64,000 nucleotides of DNA from Phormidesmis priestleyi Ana (lineage in GTDB: Bacteria; Cyanobacteriota; Cyanobacteriia; Phormidesmidales; Phormidesmidaceae), in assembly GCA_001314865.1 (NCBI GenBank), contig LJZR01000013.1, forward strand, positions 62,001 through 126,000. Reading direction: 5' to 3'. Positions 63,309 to 64,000 of the stretch are shown in pieces (the first letter of the stretch is position 1; each line of letters opens with the position of its first letter). The notes under the pieces are model-generated. The model was given only the letters and a program-made list of their open reading frames with translations. It did not search any database and had not been told where the DNA came from. The position numbers and the translations under genes are program-made.

Positions 63309-63505
63309 CCGCTCGGTTTCTCCTCATCTGAATCTATATCTATAGCATTGGCTGTATCGCTTTAGGTATCAAGTCACCCTAAGCTCATAGAACCCCTAGC
63401 CAAAACATGCGACGCTCGTTTCCTCATCATAGATGCTGTAGCCCCGAATTCTTTGTCAAAAATCGACATATGGCCCACGTTTCTTGATACTATAAAAACT
63501 CAACT

Positions 63506-63588
63506 GCGGATGTGGCGGAATTGGTAGACGCGCTAGATTTAGGTTCTAGTGTCCTCGTGACGTGAAGGTTCAAGTCCTTTCATCCGCA
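63506..63588 (+). tRNA. tRNA-Leu (TAG)
   Basis: An 83-nt class II tRNA: acceptor GCGGATG/CATCCGC perfectly paired, anticodon loop TTTAGGT (anticodon TAG), a long variable arm (GTGTCCTCGTGACGTG region), T arm AAGG/CCTT around TTCAAGT, discriminator A. CCA is not encoded. It diverges from dnaK after 197 bp. Confidence 0.96.
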
Positions 63589-63690
63589 TTAAGTAACATG
63601 CATCAGGCGCGCATCAGGCGACAGGCATCAGGCGACAGACATCAGATCATATGGTGACGTTTCCAAAAGCTCGATGTAATGCTTATTTTA

Positions 63691-63729
63691 TGAAGCGCTC
63701 AAGGAATTTATACCCTTGGGCGCTTCATA
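63691..63729. terminator. 15-bp hairpin downstream of tRNA-Leu
   Basis: ATGAAGCGCTCAAGG and CCTTGGGCGCTTCAT pair fully (one U-G) over a 9-nt loop. There is no T-run on either side, so termination is uncertain. Around it, 63589-64000 contains GCATCAGGCGACA tandem repeats (63600-63645) and no gene I can support. Confidence 0.55.
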
Positions 63730-64000
63730 GGTTTAAAGCTATATACCCAATATATAAGGTAACTCTATAGAGACAAGCGGGGGGAGTCCTCATCCATCTA
63801 TACTGCTGTAGCCAGCTTATGCACAACCAGCAAGTCATCAATTCGGGTTTCATTTGGAACCTTTGAAACCGTCTTTTTTCGCACAGTTTTAAATGTTCTC
63901 TATATATATAGGAGAACATTGCCAAATCGTCGCTAACCATACAAAGCGATCGCACAGCAGTTTTTGCAACCGGCTAGCATAGGCTACTAGATCATCGCTT

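Noticed and set aside
63725-63955. Minus-strand frame of 76 codons near the right edge
   Set aside because: Starts in AT-rich sequence, no recognisable motif or conserved pattern; not supported as a gene.

Overview
The window is chromosomal DNA from a cyanobacterium. The evidence is a phycobilisome rod-core linker gene (cpcG), frequent HIP1-type GCGATCGC octamers, the thylakoid-type dnaK3/dnaJ pair, and many protein families that are largely cyanobacterial (DUF1822, DUF928, DUF4112, AMIN, CHAT/CHASE2). Codon use and gene style suggest a filamentous or Leptolyngbya-like lineage; this is inference. I see no insertion sequence, prophage or CRISPR array.

Layout. 0-3.3 kb: an unknown protein cut by the edge, a DUF4112 membrane protein, a small zinc-ribbon protein, a secreted PPC-domain protein and tRNA-Phe. 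3.6-12.7 kb: a same-strand, partly overlapping cluster of sigma-like factor, DUF1822, CHAT-CHASE2 membrane protein, DUF928 and a very large filamentous-haemagglutinin-like (TpsA) exoprotein. 12.9-20.0 kb: a signalling locus with a hybrid histidine kinase, a ParA/MinD-like ATPase, a glutaminase, a gene fossil and a two-PAS membrane sensor. The kinase, the sensor and the fossil share a C-terminal tail, and the kinase and ATPase genes share an upstream DNA element. 20.1-25.1 kb: a 21-bp repeat array, an NB-ARC (STAND) ATPase and an exported TPR-CHAT protein. 25.1-29.3 kb: a truncated endonuclease III gene, tRNA-Tyr, tRNA-Thr, a small conserved protein, rpe and a subtilase-like protein.

29.4-37.9 kb is a metal-resistance island: a divergent two-component pair (sensor with a His-rich periplasmic stretch, OmpR-type regulator), an array of TTCAT direct repeats, then a minimal periplasmic adaptor, a CusA/CzcA-type RND pump, a DUF411 protein and a multicopper oxidase. 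From 37.9 kb to the right edge genes are mostly housekeeping: tRNA-His, siroheme genes (chelatase, uroporphyrinogen methyltransferase), an RluA-type pseudouridine synthase, cpcG with a clear terminator, mobA, two unknown membrane proteins, dxs, a Cys-repeat exported protein, an lptA-lptB-lptF/G operon, DUF309, glmM, an SGNH esterase, an ABC-2 permease, an AMIN protein, a thioredoxin-like protein, a radical SAM protein of the spore-photolyase type, dnaJ, dnaK and tRNA-Leu.

Two structural themes run through the window. First, CHAT (caspase-like) domains with an intact His/Cys pair occur twice, in contexts suggesting regulated envelope or cell-surface processes. Second, many gene 3' ends carry short tandem repeats (about 11-16 bp units, often 14 bp) that begin at or across the stop codon; similar in-frame repeats lengthen several proteins. 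The strongest candidate for an undescribed system is the tail-sharing kinase/ParA/glutaminase/PAS locus at 12.9-20.0 kb.
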